A DNA stretch of 64,000 bases from NCBI RefSeq assembly GCF_003015185.1, contig NZ_CP027861.1, positions 62,001 to 126,000 on the forward strand. Direction: 5' to 3'. Of the stretch, positions 9,251 to 16,785 are shown one piece after another. The translations under genes and the position numbers were made by a program. The notes under the pieces are model-generated. The model did not search any database and was not told the origin of the DNA. It was given only the letters and a program-made list of their open reading frames with translations. This stretch comes from Ahniella affigens. GTDB taxonomy: Bacteria > Pseudomonadota > Gammaproteobacteria > Xanthomonadales > Ahniellaceae. The stretch's first letter is position 1. Every line of letters starts with the position of its first letter.

Positions 9251-10551
9251 CCGGCCGGCCCTGTTCTGCCGACTGCTGCCGCGGCCTCTCCCCGCGCGTC
9301 ACTTTCCCCGCTCCTCGGGGTAGCCGGCGACGACGCTGCGATCAGCCGCAGCGCCTCGGTCCGGAGGTTTCTGGCCGCGTTTTCGTCGCGGTCGTGTTCG
9401 GTGCCACAGGCCGGACAGGCCCAGCGGCGTTCCTTCAGTTTCAGGGCGGCGTGAATGGCACCACACGCGCCACAGGTCTTGCTGCTCGGGTAGAACCGAT
9501 TCACCGCGACCAGCGTGCGGCCGCGCCACCCGGCTTTGTAGGTGAGCTGCCGGCGCAGTTCACCGAGTGCAGCGTCGGCGACCGAGCGACGAAAGGCCTT
9601 GCGGCCCATGCCCCGGCTCATCGCCTTCACCGCCAGATCCTCGATGCCGATAACCTGCGCCTCGCGCACGACGGCAGCACTGGCCTGGTGCAGGGCGTCT
9701 CGGCGCAGATCGGCCACCTGCGCGTGCAACCGCCCAATCTGCTGCTGCGTCTTGCGACGGCGATTCGAACTGCCGAGCCGTACACCCTTGGGGCAAGGCT
9801 TCGTGGGATCGAGGCCTTGGGCACGCATCTGCGCAGCGATCTGGCGGCTCTGCTGCCGCTGGTAGCGGCGCAGTCTGGCCTGCTTGCTGGCCAGCGCCTT
9901 GGGTGCCGGAACGCGGCGAGTGCCGTGACCATCGGCGATGACGAGGAGATCCCTCAGTCCGGCATCCAGACCGACGGCATCCAATTCGGGTACATGAATT
10001 GCCGGCCGCGAAATGCCATCAGCGGTGATGGCACCGTGCCATCGCCCGGCACTGTCCCGCGACAGCGTGATACTGCGCAGCCGGCCGTTGAGCGCTTCGG
10101 TGCGGCGTAGCTTCAGACTGCCAAGGCTAGGCAGATCGACGGTCGCCCATCGGCCACCGGTGTCTCGTACCTGCTGGCGGCGCTGATCGAAGGTAAACCG
10201 CATGGATGCGCGTCCACCGCGGCGTTCGAAGCGCGGATAGGCCGCGCGCTTCGCGAAGAAGTTGGCAAACGCCCGCTCCTGATCGCGCAGCACTTGGTTG
10301 AATGGCTCCCGTGGCAAGGTCGCGAGCCAGGGACGCTCCGGGTCGCGCCGGTATTCAGTGAACTCGCGCGAAAGGGAGACCCAGTTCAGGCGCTCGCCCC
10401 GCTCGCGGTACGCGCTGGTTCGCTTGGCCAGCGACCAGTTCCACACGTGCCGCGATGCGCCAACGAGTTGCGCGAGCAAGCGCGCCTGGTCGCGAGTCGG
10501 GTAGACCCGCATGCGGTACGCGCGGGAAAGGGTGGCCAATGCTTCCGTCAT
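9127..10551 (-). CDS. tnpB: TnpB family RNA-guided endonuclease (IS200/IS605-type accessory protein)
   Basis: TnpB proteins are RuvC-fold nucleases guided by an RNA made from the transposon end. The N-terminal AYRMRVYPTRDQARLLAQL block, the central RuvC aspartate in GLDAGLRDLL, the glutamate in VIGIEDLAVK, the four-Cys zinc ribbon (CGACG...CPACG) and the final aspartate in HDRDENAARN are all present, so the catalytic set looks intact. The start at 10551 (MTEALATLSRAYRM) was chosen because residues further upstream are encoded by the terminal repeat. The stop codon lies inside the left repeat, and the last ~15 residues (SRPRKTRTDRVAVGSG) are repeat-encoded. This makes a 475-residue protein with a longer tail than usual. 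No tnpA is adjacent. Confidence 0.9.
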   Translation of the reverse strand: MTEALATLSRAYRMRVYPTRDQARLLAQLVGASRHVWNWSLAKRTSAYRERGERLNWVSLSREFTEYRRDPERPWLATLPREPFNQVLRDQERAFANFFAKRAAYPRFERRGGRASMRFTFDQRRQQVRDTGGRWATVDLPSLGSLKLRRTEALNGRLRSITLSRDSAGRWHGAITADGISRPAIHVPELDAVGLDAGLRDLLVIADGHGTRRVPAPKALASKQARLRRYQRQQSRQIAAQMRAQGLDPTKPCPKGVRLGSSNRRRKTQQQIGRLHAQVADLRRDALHQASAAVVREAQVIGIEDLAVKAMSRGMGRKAFRRSVADAALGELRRQLTYKAGWRGRTLVAVNRFYPSSKTCGACGAIHAALKLKERRWACPACGTEHDRDENAARNLRTEALRLIAASSPATPRSGESDARGEAAAAVGRTGPAGLSTSANREPTVAGSGAKADRRQRQSRPRKTRTDRVAVGSG

Positions 10552-10633
10552 GCCGGAAGCATGAACCTCATCCGTCGCACCGGGTGAGACAGGGCACCAG
10601 CAAGCCGCCGGCCGTCCGGCTTGTCCGCCTGAG

Positions 10634-10690
10634 TCGGCCCCGCAAGACCCGAACGGATCGGGTTGCTGTGGGGTCCGGATGAGACTCCGA
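10634..10690 (+). repeat. Palindromic repeat copy 2 (tnpB 5' end)
   Basis: Inverted relative to copy 1: reads GGCCCCGCAAGACCCGAACG and ends GGATGAGACTCCGA. It lacks the conserved tail of copy 1. Confidence 0.7.
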
Positions 10691-10775
10691 AAAGGTAAAA
10701 CCAATGCAGGAGTTCAGCGGGTCATTACAGAACCTCGGTTTAGGCGCTTGCTCAGACGGGAATATCGGCGGTCGC

Positions 10776-10900
10776 GTGTATTTTACACAATACCTGTTTC
10801 CAACGATTTAAACCCCTATATTCAAGGTAATGTAGTCACTACAAGTGTCGAGATTGGCGTCATTGTGTGGGCAATGATACCATTGAGGTGTAATTTACAC
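10776..10900 (+). promoter_or_regulatory. Cluster of three 13-bp operator-like palindromes upstream of AAA ATPase
   Basis: Within an AT-rich 125-bp stretch lie GTGTATTTTACAC (10776-10788), TGTAGTCACTACA (10831-10843) and GTGTAATTTACAC (10888-10900). The first and third share GTGTA-N3-TACAC. They end 23 bp before the ATPase start and suggest repressor control; the regulator is not identified. The AT-richness contrasts with the surrounding GC-rich DNA. Confidence 0.55.
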
Positions 10901-10922
10901 TTGCCGGCGCAGGAGGAGTTTA

Positions 10923-12071
10923 ATGATGTCTGAGCGAGCCTATTTCCCCCGCCGGGAACTCGCCGAAAGCATTGCCAAACAGTTGCTCAGCCCGAGCCTT
11001 CTTGGCGGAGCCGCACCTGGCCTCTTTCTGGCAGCCCCTCGGCGCAAAGGCAAGTCCACTTTCCTACGCCGAGACCTGAGCCCCGCTCTCGAACAGGAAG
11101 GAACTTTGGTTCTGTACGTCGACTTGTGGGCAAACCTGGACACATCGCCAGCCGAGCTGATCGCTGGCGTCATTGCGCGGGCGCTCGCCAAACACCAGAG
11201 TACTCTTGCAAAGTTGGCGAATGCCTCCGGAATCTCGAAGGTGAAGATTCAAAACGTCGAGTTCACCATCGATCGAATCGGGAAGACCGCTGGCGCCACG
11301 TTGTCTGATGCGTTACAGGAGCTACATAGCCTGGCACGCAAGCCAATCGTCTTCATCATCGATGAAGCGCAGCATGTCGTCACAGCCGACAAGAACATGA
11401 CCGTAATGGCGGCACTGAAGGCCGCCCGCGACGCCCTCAACAGCACTGGTGACAACCTCTATTTAGTGATGTCAGGTTCTGACCGAGACAAACTACTTCG
11501 ACTGGTTCATGGCACTGGGGCACCCTTCTTCGGCGCAACCATCCACACTTTGCCGGATTTGGGCAAGGACTATGTCGCATACGCAGCGGGCGCTGTGGTG
11601 CGCGTACATCCTGCTCTCGAGATCGACAATGCTCGCTTGGCGGCGATTTTCGACCGATACGAGCATCGTCCTGAATTCTTCGAGCAAGACATCGGGGCTG
11701 CAATATCGCCCCTGGCAGGATCGCCCGAGGGATTCATAGAACGACTGGAGCGACTGGCGACGGAACGTGAACTGGTTCGCGACGCCGTCTATGCGGCCAC
11801 CTTCGATGATCTCTCATCCCTTCAGAAGGCGATCGTCGCCGAACTGGCCGTACCGCGAGCCGGTGCCCCCAGGCTATTCACCAAAGAGGCTTTGGCACGT
11901 TATTCGCAAGCTACCAAGAAGAAGATCCAAGCGGGGCAGGCGCGCAGCGCTGTTGAACAGCTCCGCGATCGTGACCCGCCTTTGATCTGGAAATCTGACC
12001 GAGGCGACTACGCTTTCGAAGATACCGGGTTCTCGCGATGGTTCCAGACTACATTTGGAAACTCACCCTAA
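10923..12071 (+). CDS. AAA/STAND-type P-loop ATPase, unknown role
   Basis: A 382-residue P-loop NTPase. Walker A is APRRKGKST (about residues 39-47) and Walker B is VFIIDEAQHV (about 141-150). A sensor-like LVMSGSDRDKL follows, and the C-terminal ~100 residues look like a winged helix ending in EDTGFSRWFQ. This layout resembles single-protein ATPases of the archaeal-type (PF01637-like) and Orc/Cdc6-like AAA groups often found on mobile elements. The substrate is unknown. AGGAGG at 10911-10916 supports the start at 10923 (a second ATG follows at once). The AT-rich upstream region with three palindromes suggests its own regulated promoter. Confidence 0.8.
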   Translation: MMSERAYFPRRELAESIAKQLLSPSLLGGAAPGLFLAAPRRKGKSTFLRRDLSPALEQEGTLVLYVDLWANLDTSPAELIAGVIARALAKHQSTLAKLANASGISKVKIQNVEFTIDRIGKTAGATLSDALQELHSLARKPIVFIIDEAQHVVTADKNMTVMAALKAARDALNSTGDNLYLVMSGSDRDKLLRLVHGTGAPFFGATIHTLPDLGKDYVAYAAGAVVRVHPALEIDNARLAAIFDRYEHRPEFFEQDIGAAISPLAGSPEGFIERLERLATERELVRDAVYAATFDDLSSLQKAIVAELAVPRAGAPRLFTKEALARYSQATKKKIQAGQARSAVEQLRDRDPPLIWKSDRGDYAFEDTGFSRWFQTTFGNSP

Positions 12072-12080
12072 CCACGCTAC

Positions 12081-12120
12081 GACCCTATCCGTTCGGGTCT
12101 TGCGGGGTCAGGGTGAGACT
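12081..12120 (+). repeat. Palindromic repeat copy 3 (left-truncated)
   Basis: Starts at GACCCTATCCGTTCGGGTC and ends GGGTGAGACT. The left half of the palindrome is shortened. It lies 9 bp after the ATPase stop codon and may act as its terminator hairpin. Confidence 0.65.
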
Positions 12121-12131
12121 GCGAGAGCTGG

Positions 12132-12169
12132 AATCACCAATGACACCGCCTGAATGACCGGGATCGCGA
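12132..12169 (+). pseudogene. 38-bp fragment matching the prepilin-like gene
   Basis: AATCACCAATGACACCGCCT and the following 18 bases match 7267-7304 of the prepilin-like gene at 34 of 38 positions. It would encode ITNDTA-stop-MTGIA. It is apparently the relic of a second, lost pilV-like gene or of a partial duplication. Confidence 0.5.
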
Positions 12170-12194
12170 CAGCCGCAAGGCAGCAGGGCCGGAG

Positions 12195-12242
12195 CCGACC
12201 TTGCGAGACCCGGACAGATCAGGTCGCTGCGTGGCCAGGGTG
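12195..12242 (+). repeat. Palindromic repeat copy 4 (degenerate)
   Basis: CCGACCTTGCGAGACCCGG followed by AGATCAGGTCGCTGCGTGG aligns with copies 2 and 5 with several substitutions, so it is an older, decayed copy in the same orientation. Confidence 0.5.
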
Positions 12243-12271
12243 GGGCACGGAAGTCAACCAGAGAGTAGCCC

Positions 12272-12604
12272 ATGAAGCACGACGAGACAGTCAACATATT
12301 GAGCGAGTGGCCGGCAGAGATTTTGGACGCCTTAGTCGCAATGCTGGAGGACAGCGGGATCGTTACGGATGAGGACCGCACCGGGTTATCATCAGTGATG
12401 ATCAAGGGCTGGGAGTCCCGGTGCGATGCCGTTCTTGTGGGGCGCGGGTACTCAGGTGGGCCTCTCGCAAAGATGGGAAAGTACTACCCTTGGGCAGGGG
12501 CGATCTATTGTGTCTACGACTCGACTCGAATGTCGCCGGATGATGCCCTCGAACATCTGGACCAGGCCAGCAAGAAGCACCCTGACTGGCTCGCGGAACC
12601 GTGA
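12272..12604 (+). CDS. Hypothetical 110-residue protein between palindrome copies
   Basis: Unrecognised small acidic protein (MKHDETVNILSEW...). It includes a possible globular core around YSGGPLAKMGKYYPWAGAIYCVYD. Its last codons and stop (GAACCGTGA) fall inside repeat copy 5, so the C-terminus is formed by the repeat. The Shine-Dalgarno is weak. With degenerate repeat copies on its left and copy 5 on its right, it may be cargo of a palindrome-bounded cassette. Coding status is moderately supported by frame length and composition only. Confidence 0.5.
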   Translation: MKHDETVNILSEWPAEILDALVAMLEDSGIVTDEDRTGLSSVMIKGWESRCDAVLVGRGYSGGPLAKMGKYYPWAGAIYCVYDSTRMSPDDALEHLDQASKKHPDWLAEP

Positions 12605-12712
12605 ACGCACCGTCGCAGGCTCAGTAGCAAGGCCCCGAAGGCATCAGCGCGTAAGCCGACCCCGCAAGACCCGAACGGTTCGGGTTGCTGTGGGGTCAGG
12701 GTGAGACTCCGA
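12601..12712 (+). repeat. Palindromic repeat copy 5 with conserved tail
   Basis: The tail (12601-12655, GTGAACGCACCGTCGCAGG...) and palindrome (12658-12712) match the reverse complement of copy 1 plus its tail almost throughout. This is a stand-alone copy of the tnpB 3' end. Confidence 0.7.
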
Positions 12713-12752
12713 GATGACGCAGACTATGCTTCTTATTAGGGGAATGAAAACG

Positions 12753-13862
12753 ATGAGAACAGGGACTATCAATCGAGCAGAACTTGTGGAACTGGTCGAG
12801 ACCTGCGCAATCCGAAGTGCCCGTGTTGTTCGGGTTCAAGAGGGCTGGGTGGCAATGGTTTACGATGGGCATCAAGAGTATGTTTTGACTGCAGCTCAGT
12901 CTCGACAACCCAAGGTGTTCAAAGGATTCGCTACGGCAATCAACCTTCTGCAGCGTATCGGCGTCGCGCGAGCGGAGGTTGATGCTGGCCATAGCGACGA
13001 ACGGGATCGACACGCAATCGATCTTGCCCAATTCGCGGAGCATGATGCGTGGTTCCGCGCCGAGGTCAGGCAGGCACTTGAGGAAGCAGAAGAAGCGAAT
13101 CCCAGGTGGATCAACCACACAACAGTGCGCTCAGATGGCGAACGTCGACAAGGGGAGTGGTGCGAGACGGCCTTAGGCCTGGTCGGTGAAAGGGACGGCA
13201 CGATTCAAATCCAGTACATCGCTGACGCGATCATGCGCCGCGTTCAGCACTTCAAGGATGCAACGAGTGAAGATGAGTCAGGTCGTTTGACGGAACGCGC
13301 AATTAGAATCGATTTGTTCAAGTATGGAGCGGGCCCGGATGATGTGCTGAAGGTGTGCGGAAGCCTGCTACTTGACCTTGCCGAGATGTCCGCCGATCGC
13401 TCCTTGGTTCCCACTGCACTGGCGCTACAACGGATAGCAGTGGCGTACCGGGCGGAGCAAGACGAACTCGAGGAAACACGGCACCTAGTCGATGCAGAGC
13501 ACTTCGCGTACGCGCAACAAGTCAGGAAGCTATGCATCGACTTCTTCTACAAATCGACGCCGCCCAACGTGCGCGTAGACATGTCTGCGCACAGGGAAGC
13601 GGTGGCGGCAGCACGCGATGCTGGTGGTGATCCAAAAATCCTCGATGCTCTGGATCGATACTTGGATGAGAAAAAAGCACTGGCCAAAATCTATCTTTCG
13701 GTTCGAGAACATTTTGGAATCAATCACTACTACGCTACAGCTGCCAGCCTCCCAACCACCAAGGAGATAGCGAGCGCCGCCGAGACGGCCCTCGCTGATG
13801 TCATGGATCGTGCTGGATCCTTTGTGCCCGTCCGAATTGCGCTAGCTCTGAAGAGAACCTGA
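12753..13862 (+). CDS. Putative antitoxin/partition-type N-terminal domain fused to unknown C-terminal domain
   Basis: The first ~120 residues (RSARVVRVQEGWVAMVYDG..., HDAWFRAEVRQALEEAEEANPRWINH) resemble mobile-element proteins annotated as plasmid stabilization or antitoxin. In those, a ~100-residue globular part precedes an 'HDAWFR-x-VQ-ALEEAD-xP' C-terminal helix. Here the protein does not stop there but continues for ~235 residues of helical, unrecognised sequence. That would be a fusion or a divergent long variant. The start at 12753 is preferred because AGGGGAA lies about 10 bp upstream; in-frame starts at 12714 and 12744 are alternatives. The antitoxin reading is inference from recalled motifs. 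Confidence 0.6.
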   Translation: MRTGTINRAELVELVETCAIRSARVVRVQEGWVAMVYDGHQEYVLTAAQSRQPKVFKGFATAINLLQRIGVARAEVDAGHSDERDRHAIDLAQFAEHDAWFRAEVRQALEEAEEANPRWINHTTVRSDGERRQGEWCETALGLVGERDGTIQIQYIADAIMRRVQHFKDATSEDESGRLTERAIRIDLFKYGAGPDDVLKVCGSLLLDLAEMSADRSLVPTALALQRIAVAYRAEQDELEETRHLVDAEHFAYAQQVRKLCIDFFYKSTPPNVRVDMSAHREAVAAARDAGGDPKILDALDRYLDEKKALAKIYLSVREHFGINHYYATAASLPTTKEIASAAETALADVMDRAGSFVPVRIALALKRT

Positions 13863-13891
13863 GCTTTTCAGGTCGTTTGTCCTCTTCAGAG
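13846..13891. terminator. Nested stem-loop between convergent genes
   Basis: CTCTGAAGAG (13846-13855) pairs with CTCTTCAGAG (13882-13891), and inside it ACCTGA pairs with TCAGGT (13856-13861 and 13868-13873). It overlaps the stop codon at 13860-13862 and lies between converging genes, so it may terminate both. Confidence 0.55.
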
Positions 13892-14000
13892 AACTGGGGT
13901 ATGCCGTCGTGAGGGCGCGATGCCTTGGTACGCTGGGGTTCGGACATCTGCTGCACTCGGAGGGCATGGCCGTTGGATGAGACCTTCTAGGGGACCGCCA

Positions 14001-15794
14001 TCACGAGTCTACGCGATAGATGTGTCCTGCAGGCTCGGGTGCATTGGATCCTGCGTCGCGATGCACCAGGAGCGGCATGAGCCAGATAAGTTTTCGCAGA
14101 GAACGTTGCTCACCATAGGCCTGCCTTCGCCAGTGGCCACGCCGCCAGTGTGGTCGCACGTTTCGCTCGCCCGCATCCGTGGCAGGAGAGGATGAGGCGA
14201 CGTCGGCTAGGCGCTTGCCACAGAGATGAACGCGTGTATATCCCATTGACTCCAGCTGAGAGGCTGCTTTGGTTTGTTGCTTCGGGGTGCCGGAGCGGAG
14301 CTTCGCCATCAGCGCGGGTGGCGTGCCTTCTGGCCAGGCCGTTTCCACGTCATCGGGATAGGCGGTGAGATAGCACATGGCACTGGCCGCGAGGTGCATC
14401 GCTCTCGCAACAACGGGGCGTCGCGCGTGCACTTCATCCGTCTCGCGGGATGCACGTGCTTCAGTCGAAACAAAGATGTGGGCAGGAAGTTCCAGTTCAT
14501 CCTTGATCTGATCGATCTCAAATTGCATTTCAGGAGCCCGCTCGCGTTCCTCGCTGAGCGAGTTCAATTTCTCGGCGGTGACAGCATCGATGGCAGTGCC
14601 CAGGTCCAATCCGGCGTGATCAGGTTCGAGCGTGATCGACACGCCTGGTTCGCCGTACCCGTGCCACAGATTTGCGTGCTCAGGAGTGGCCGGAATCGTG
14701 GTGAAACGGAATATCATCAATTTGTGCTCTGGATGGTGTTCGACGTAAACCCCATCGATGACCGCACCATCACCCAAAGCAAGATCGTGCTGTGCACCGA
14801 AGTGGAGGAAGACGATCGGATAGGGCAACCGAAGCAGATCGACGGGAATATCGCTGGCGTCGGTTTTCGTCAACATGTCGCACAGGTGCTGAGGGAACTC
14901 GAAGATCTGACGGCCGGCGTTTTGAAAGTTCACCCATGCGGTCGCAAGCGTCAGCTCGTCGTTGAGGATGCGCATGCCAGAACTGTTGTGGCGCCATGTC
15001 TCTCGTCGATCAACCTCATTGAGTCTCTCGTTATGCTCCTGAACGATGAAGCCAAAAAACGTGTTCGCCGTTGCCTCAGTCAAAAGGGTAGGTCGCGTGT
15101 GAATGCTACGGAGTTGCCGCGCGTAGTGTCGGGTCTGACGAAAGCGTTCCGGGTGGTAACGGAAGAGCGGGCAGGGCCGCCAGGTTGCAGGAAAATCATT
15201 GTCGCAGAGCGCTGCTTGGTATGGGGGCAACGATGCCAACACCAAAAACGTCGGACTGACGCCACGAAAGAAATTCCGTGCCCACGTGGTGTATGCGCCT
15301 GGAGATGATTCAAAGAGCACGCGCAACAAGACTGGGGCGTCCGGCGCCGCACCGGAGATGCTGATGCACATGACGCATGGGGGTGCCGCAAAGGCGCCCG
15401 TCTCGGCGTAGAACGATGCCAAGTCTGCAGCCGCGTCACGAAGCCAATCAACAACTTCGTTGGGAAGCTTCGCACGAACGGTATCCCTGAAGATCTGAAG
15501 TGGTGCGTCCATCGGTCGGACGCTGCCCAGATGGTGGAAGGTTTCAGGTTGCAGCAAAAGCCTCAGTACCGCACCAATGCGCTGGAGGTCTCGAGGTCGG
15601 CGATCAGCGCGACGCGCAAGGTTGGTTAGCGCCTGTTCGTCCTCACCGATCAGAGCCAACGTGTTGGCGATGAGCTGTAAGTATTTGAGCGGCTGATCGT
15701 CATTTCCACGCGAATGTTCCAACTTGGCCAAGCCGTCGATCAGATCGAACAGAACTTCATCGAGTGGTATTGCGCTACGGTCATGATTGGTCAA
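14001..15794 (-). CDS. Large protein with AcrVA2-like C-terminal domain
   Basis: Product of 597 residues. The last ~60 residues contain NVRPHWRRGHWRRQAYG followed by IWLMPLLV. This matches a pattern (PH-x-RRGHW-x5-G...W-x-P-x-V) that I recall from the C-terminus of the anti-CRISPR AcrVA2 and from many plasmid and phage proteins of unknown role. The upstream ~530 residues are unrecognised, so the protein is much longer than AcrVA2 (about 320 residues). The start is TTG at 15794 with GGAAGGAAA upstream; the nearby ATG is out of frame. It is third in a minus-strand operon after an HTH gene (46 bp gap). Function is unknown; AcrVA2 relatedness is motif-based inference. Confidence 0.65.
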   Translation of the reverse strand: MTNHDRSAIPLDEVLFDLIDGLAKLEHSRGNDDQPLKYLQLIANTLALIGEDEQALTNLARRADRRPRDLQRIGAVLRLLLQPETFHHLGSVRPMDAPLQIFRDTVRAKLPNEVVDWLRDAAADLASFYAETGAFAAPPCVMCISISGAAPDAPVLLRVLFESSPGAYTTWARNFFRGVSPTFLVLASLPPYQAALCDNDFPATWRPCPLFRYHPERFRQTRHYARQLRSIHTRPTLLTEATANTFFGFIVQEHNERLNEVDRRETWRHNSSGMRILNDELTLATAWVNFQNAGRQIFEFPQHLCDMLTKTDASDIPVDLLRLPYPIVFLHFGAQHDLALGDGAVIDGVYVEHHPEHKLMIFRFTTIPATPEHANLWHGYGEPGVSITLEPDHAGLDLGTAIDAVTAEKLNSLSEERERAPEMQFEIDQIKDELELPAHIFVSTEARASRETDEVHARRPVVARAMHLAASAMCYLTAYPDDVETAWPEGTPPALMAKLRSGTPKQQTKAASQLESMGYTRVHLCGKRLADVASSSPATDAGERNVRPHWRRGHWRRQAYGEQRSLRKLIWLMPLLVHRDAGSNAPEPAGHIYRVDS

Positions 15795-15840
15795 GATGAA
15801 GTTTCCTTCCTCTGTGATCGGATGTTGTCCGCCAGTCAGG

Positions 15841-16242
15841 TCATTCTGATCCGCGAATCGTCACGGCGATGCCGCGTGCCTCAAGTGCTTCGCGACAGCG
15901 GTCGATTAAGGCATTGTGGACCGCGTTGCCGCCGGGGAAATCGGGATGGACGCGGGCGAGCGCCTGGTCGTCACGATAGCGCACCAGCTCGACGGCTTGA
16001 GGCGCCCCGCGCGTAGCCGCTTGGGCGTTCACGACGCGCGTGGCTTCACGGACACGCTGTTCTACGAAGGCATCGAGCGCGAGTAGGGCTGAGATCGCGT
16101 CAGCCGGGAGGGATACATCACCAGATTCCCAGCGTCGTACGGTGCGATCGGTGACGACATTGCGCAAGCCAGGGATGCGGCCGAGGGCTTGGGCGGTCAG
16201 GCCGAGGCGCGCGCGCAGCGTCTTGAAATGCTCGGGAGTCAA
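15841..16242 (-). CDS. XRE-type helix-turn-helix regulator
   Basis: About 133 residues. The N-terminal MTPEHFKTLRARLGLTAQALGRI...DRTVRRWESGDVSLP is a Cro/C1-type HTH (residues ~3-55). The C-terminal ~80 residues carry VELVRYRDDQALARVHPDFPGGNAVHNALI, a pattern seen in some mobile-element regulators. The start is taken as TTG at 16242: its TTGA overlaps the stop TGA of the preceding gene, implying translational coupling. An in-frame start at 16329 is the alternative. Likely an autoregulator of this three-gene operon, comparable to Aca-type regulators in acr operons, but that comparison is inference. Confidence 0.75.
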   Translation of the reverse strand: MTPEHFKTLRARLGLTAQALGRIPGLRNVVTDRTVRRWESGDVSLPADAISALLALDAFVEQRVREATRVVNAQAATRGAPQAVELVRYRDDQALARVHPDFPGGNAVHNALIDRCREALEARGIAVTIRGSE

Positions 16243-16523
16243 CGCAGCGGACCGAAGGATGGTGGGCTGGGGCCGGTCTCGGTCCAGGCGATGGTTATGC
16301 CGCGGCCTTGGTAGGCCATCACGCGACACGGGCGGGAATGCAGATCGAACCGCTTGTCAGTACGGAGGATCCTGCGCGCCTCGGAGGCGCGTTGCCCCTT
16401 AACGGCGGGGTGCGAGGGCACCTGGGCGTAGGCGCGCCGGGCTACCGAGATCCAGAGCGCAGCTTTGCGGCCAGGGCAGCAGCCGGACTCGGCGTGTCGT
16501 TTGGCGTTCGTGTCTGGAACCAT
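16239..16523 (-). CDS. Small hypothetical protein, first gene of HTH/AcrVA2-like operon
   Basis: About 94 residues starting MVPDTNAKRHAE. It is basic, with a C-terminal ARRILRTDKRFDL...CRVMAYQGRGITIAWTE that has a beta-rich, structured look. Its TGA overlaps the TTG start of the HTH gene (TTGA at 16239-16242), which supports it being real and cotranslated. An in-frame start 60 bp upstream is possible. No family is recognised with certainty. Confidence 0.6.
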   Translation of the reverse strand: MVPDTNAKRHAESGCCPGRKAALWISVARRAYAQVPSHPAVKGQRASEARRILRTDKRFDLHSRPCRVMAYQGRGITIAWTETGPSPPSFGPLR

Positions 16524-16653
16524 GGATATCACTTTTTGTGAGCGGCGGGCCCGACACCCTGAGGATGTCCCAATATAGGACATGGGCCCGGTGTTGCCTA
16601 GTTTGGAGAGACCCTCGCAAAAGTGGATTAGCGGGTGAACTTGTGCTCATCAA

Positions 16654-16719
16654 AGTCTCACCCTGACCCCGCAAAACCCGATCCGTTCGGATTGCTTTGG
16701 GGTCTGGGTGAGACTCCGA
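16654..16719 (+). repeat. Palindromic repeat copy 6 (complete, tail-less)
   Basis: The most symmetrical copy: AGTCTCACCCTGACCCC on the left and GGGGTCTGGGTGAGACT on the right around ACCCGATCCGTTCGGAT. It has no tnpB-type tail. It lies between the divergent operon start (16523) and the gene at 16786, so it may influence transcription of both. Confidence 0.7.
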
Positions 16720-16785
16720 GTATGCTTAGCAGGCGATAAATGAGGGTTGCTCAATTGAGGCGCGGATTGTTGACGGAAGGGTTCA

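Larger units (their letters stand above)
9121..10690 (-). mobile_element. tnpB-only element with palindromic terminal inverted repeats
   Basis: A single tnpB gene is enclosed by two copies of a ~55-bp sequence in inverted orientation. The left copy is at 9121-9173, with homology to other copies continuing inwards to about 9250. The right copy is at 10634-10690. Each copy is itself an imperfect palindrome built on GACCCC...ACCCGATCCGTTCGGGT...GGGGTC and bordered by GGTGAGACTCCGA. No tnpA transposase is present. IS200/IS605-type elements normally have subterminal hairpins rather than long inverted repeats, so this arrangement is unusual. Boundaries are inferred from repeat similarity, not from a target duplication. 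Confidence 0.65.

Noticed and set aside
12426-12704. A frame ending in a tail similar to the TnpB C-terminus
   Set aside because: The similarity is only the repeat-encoded tail (copy 5); upstream it is out of frame with the 110-residue gene and not TnpB-like.
14274-15308. A 344-codon plus-strand frame opposite the AcrVA2-like gene
   Set aside because: Antisense to a frame with a recognisable C-terminal motif and a coherent operon; no own start signal.
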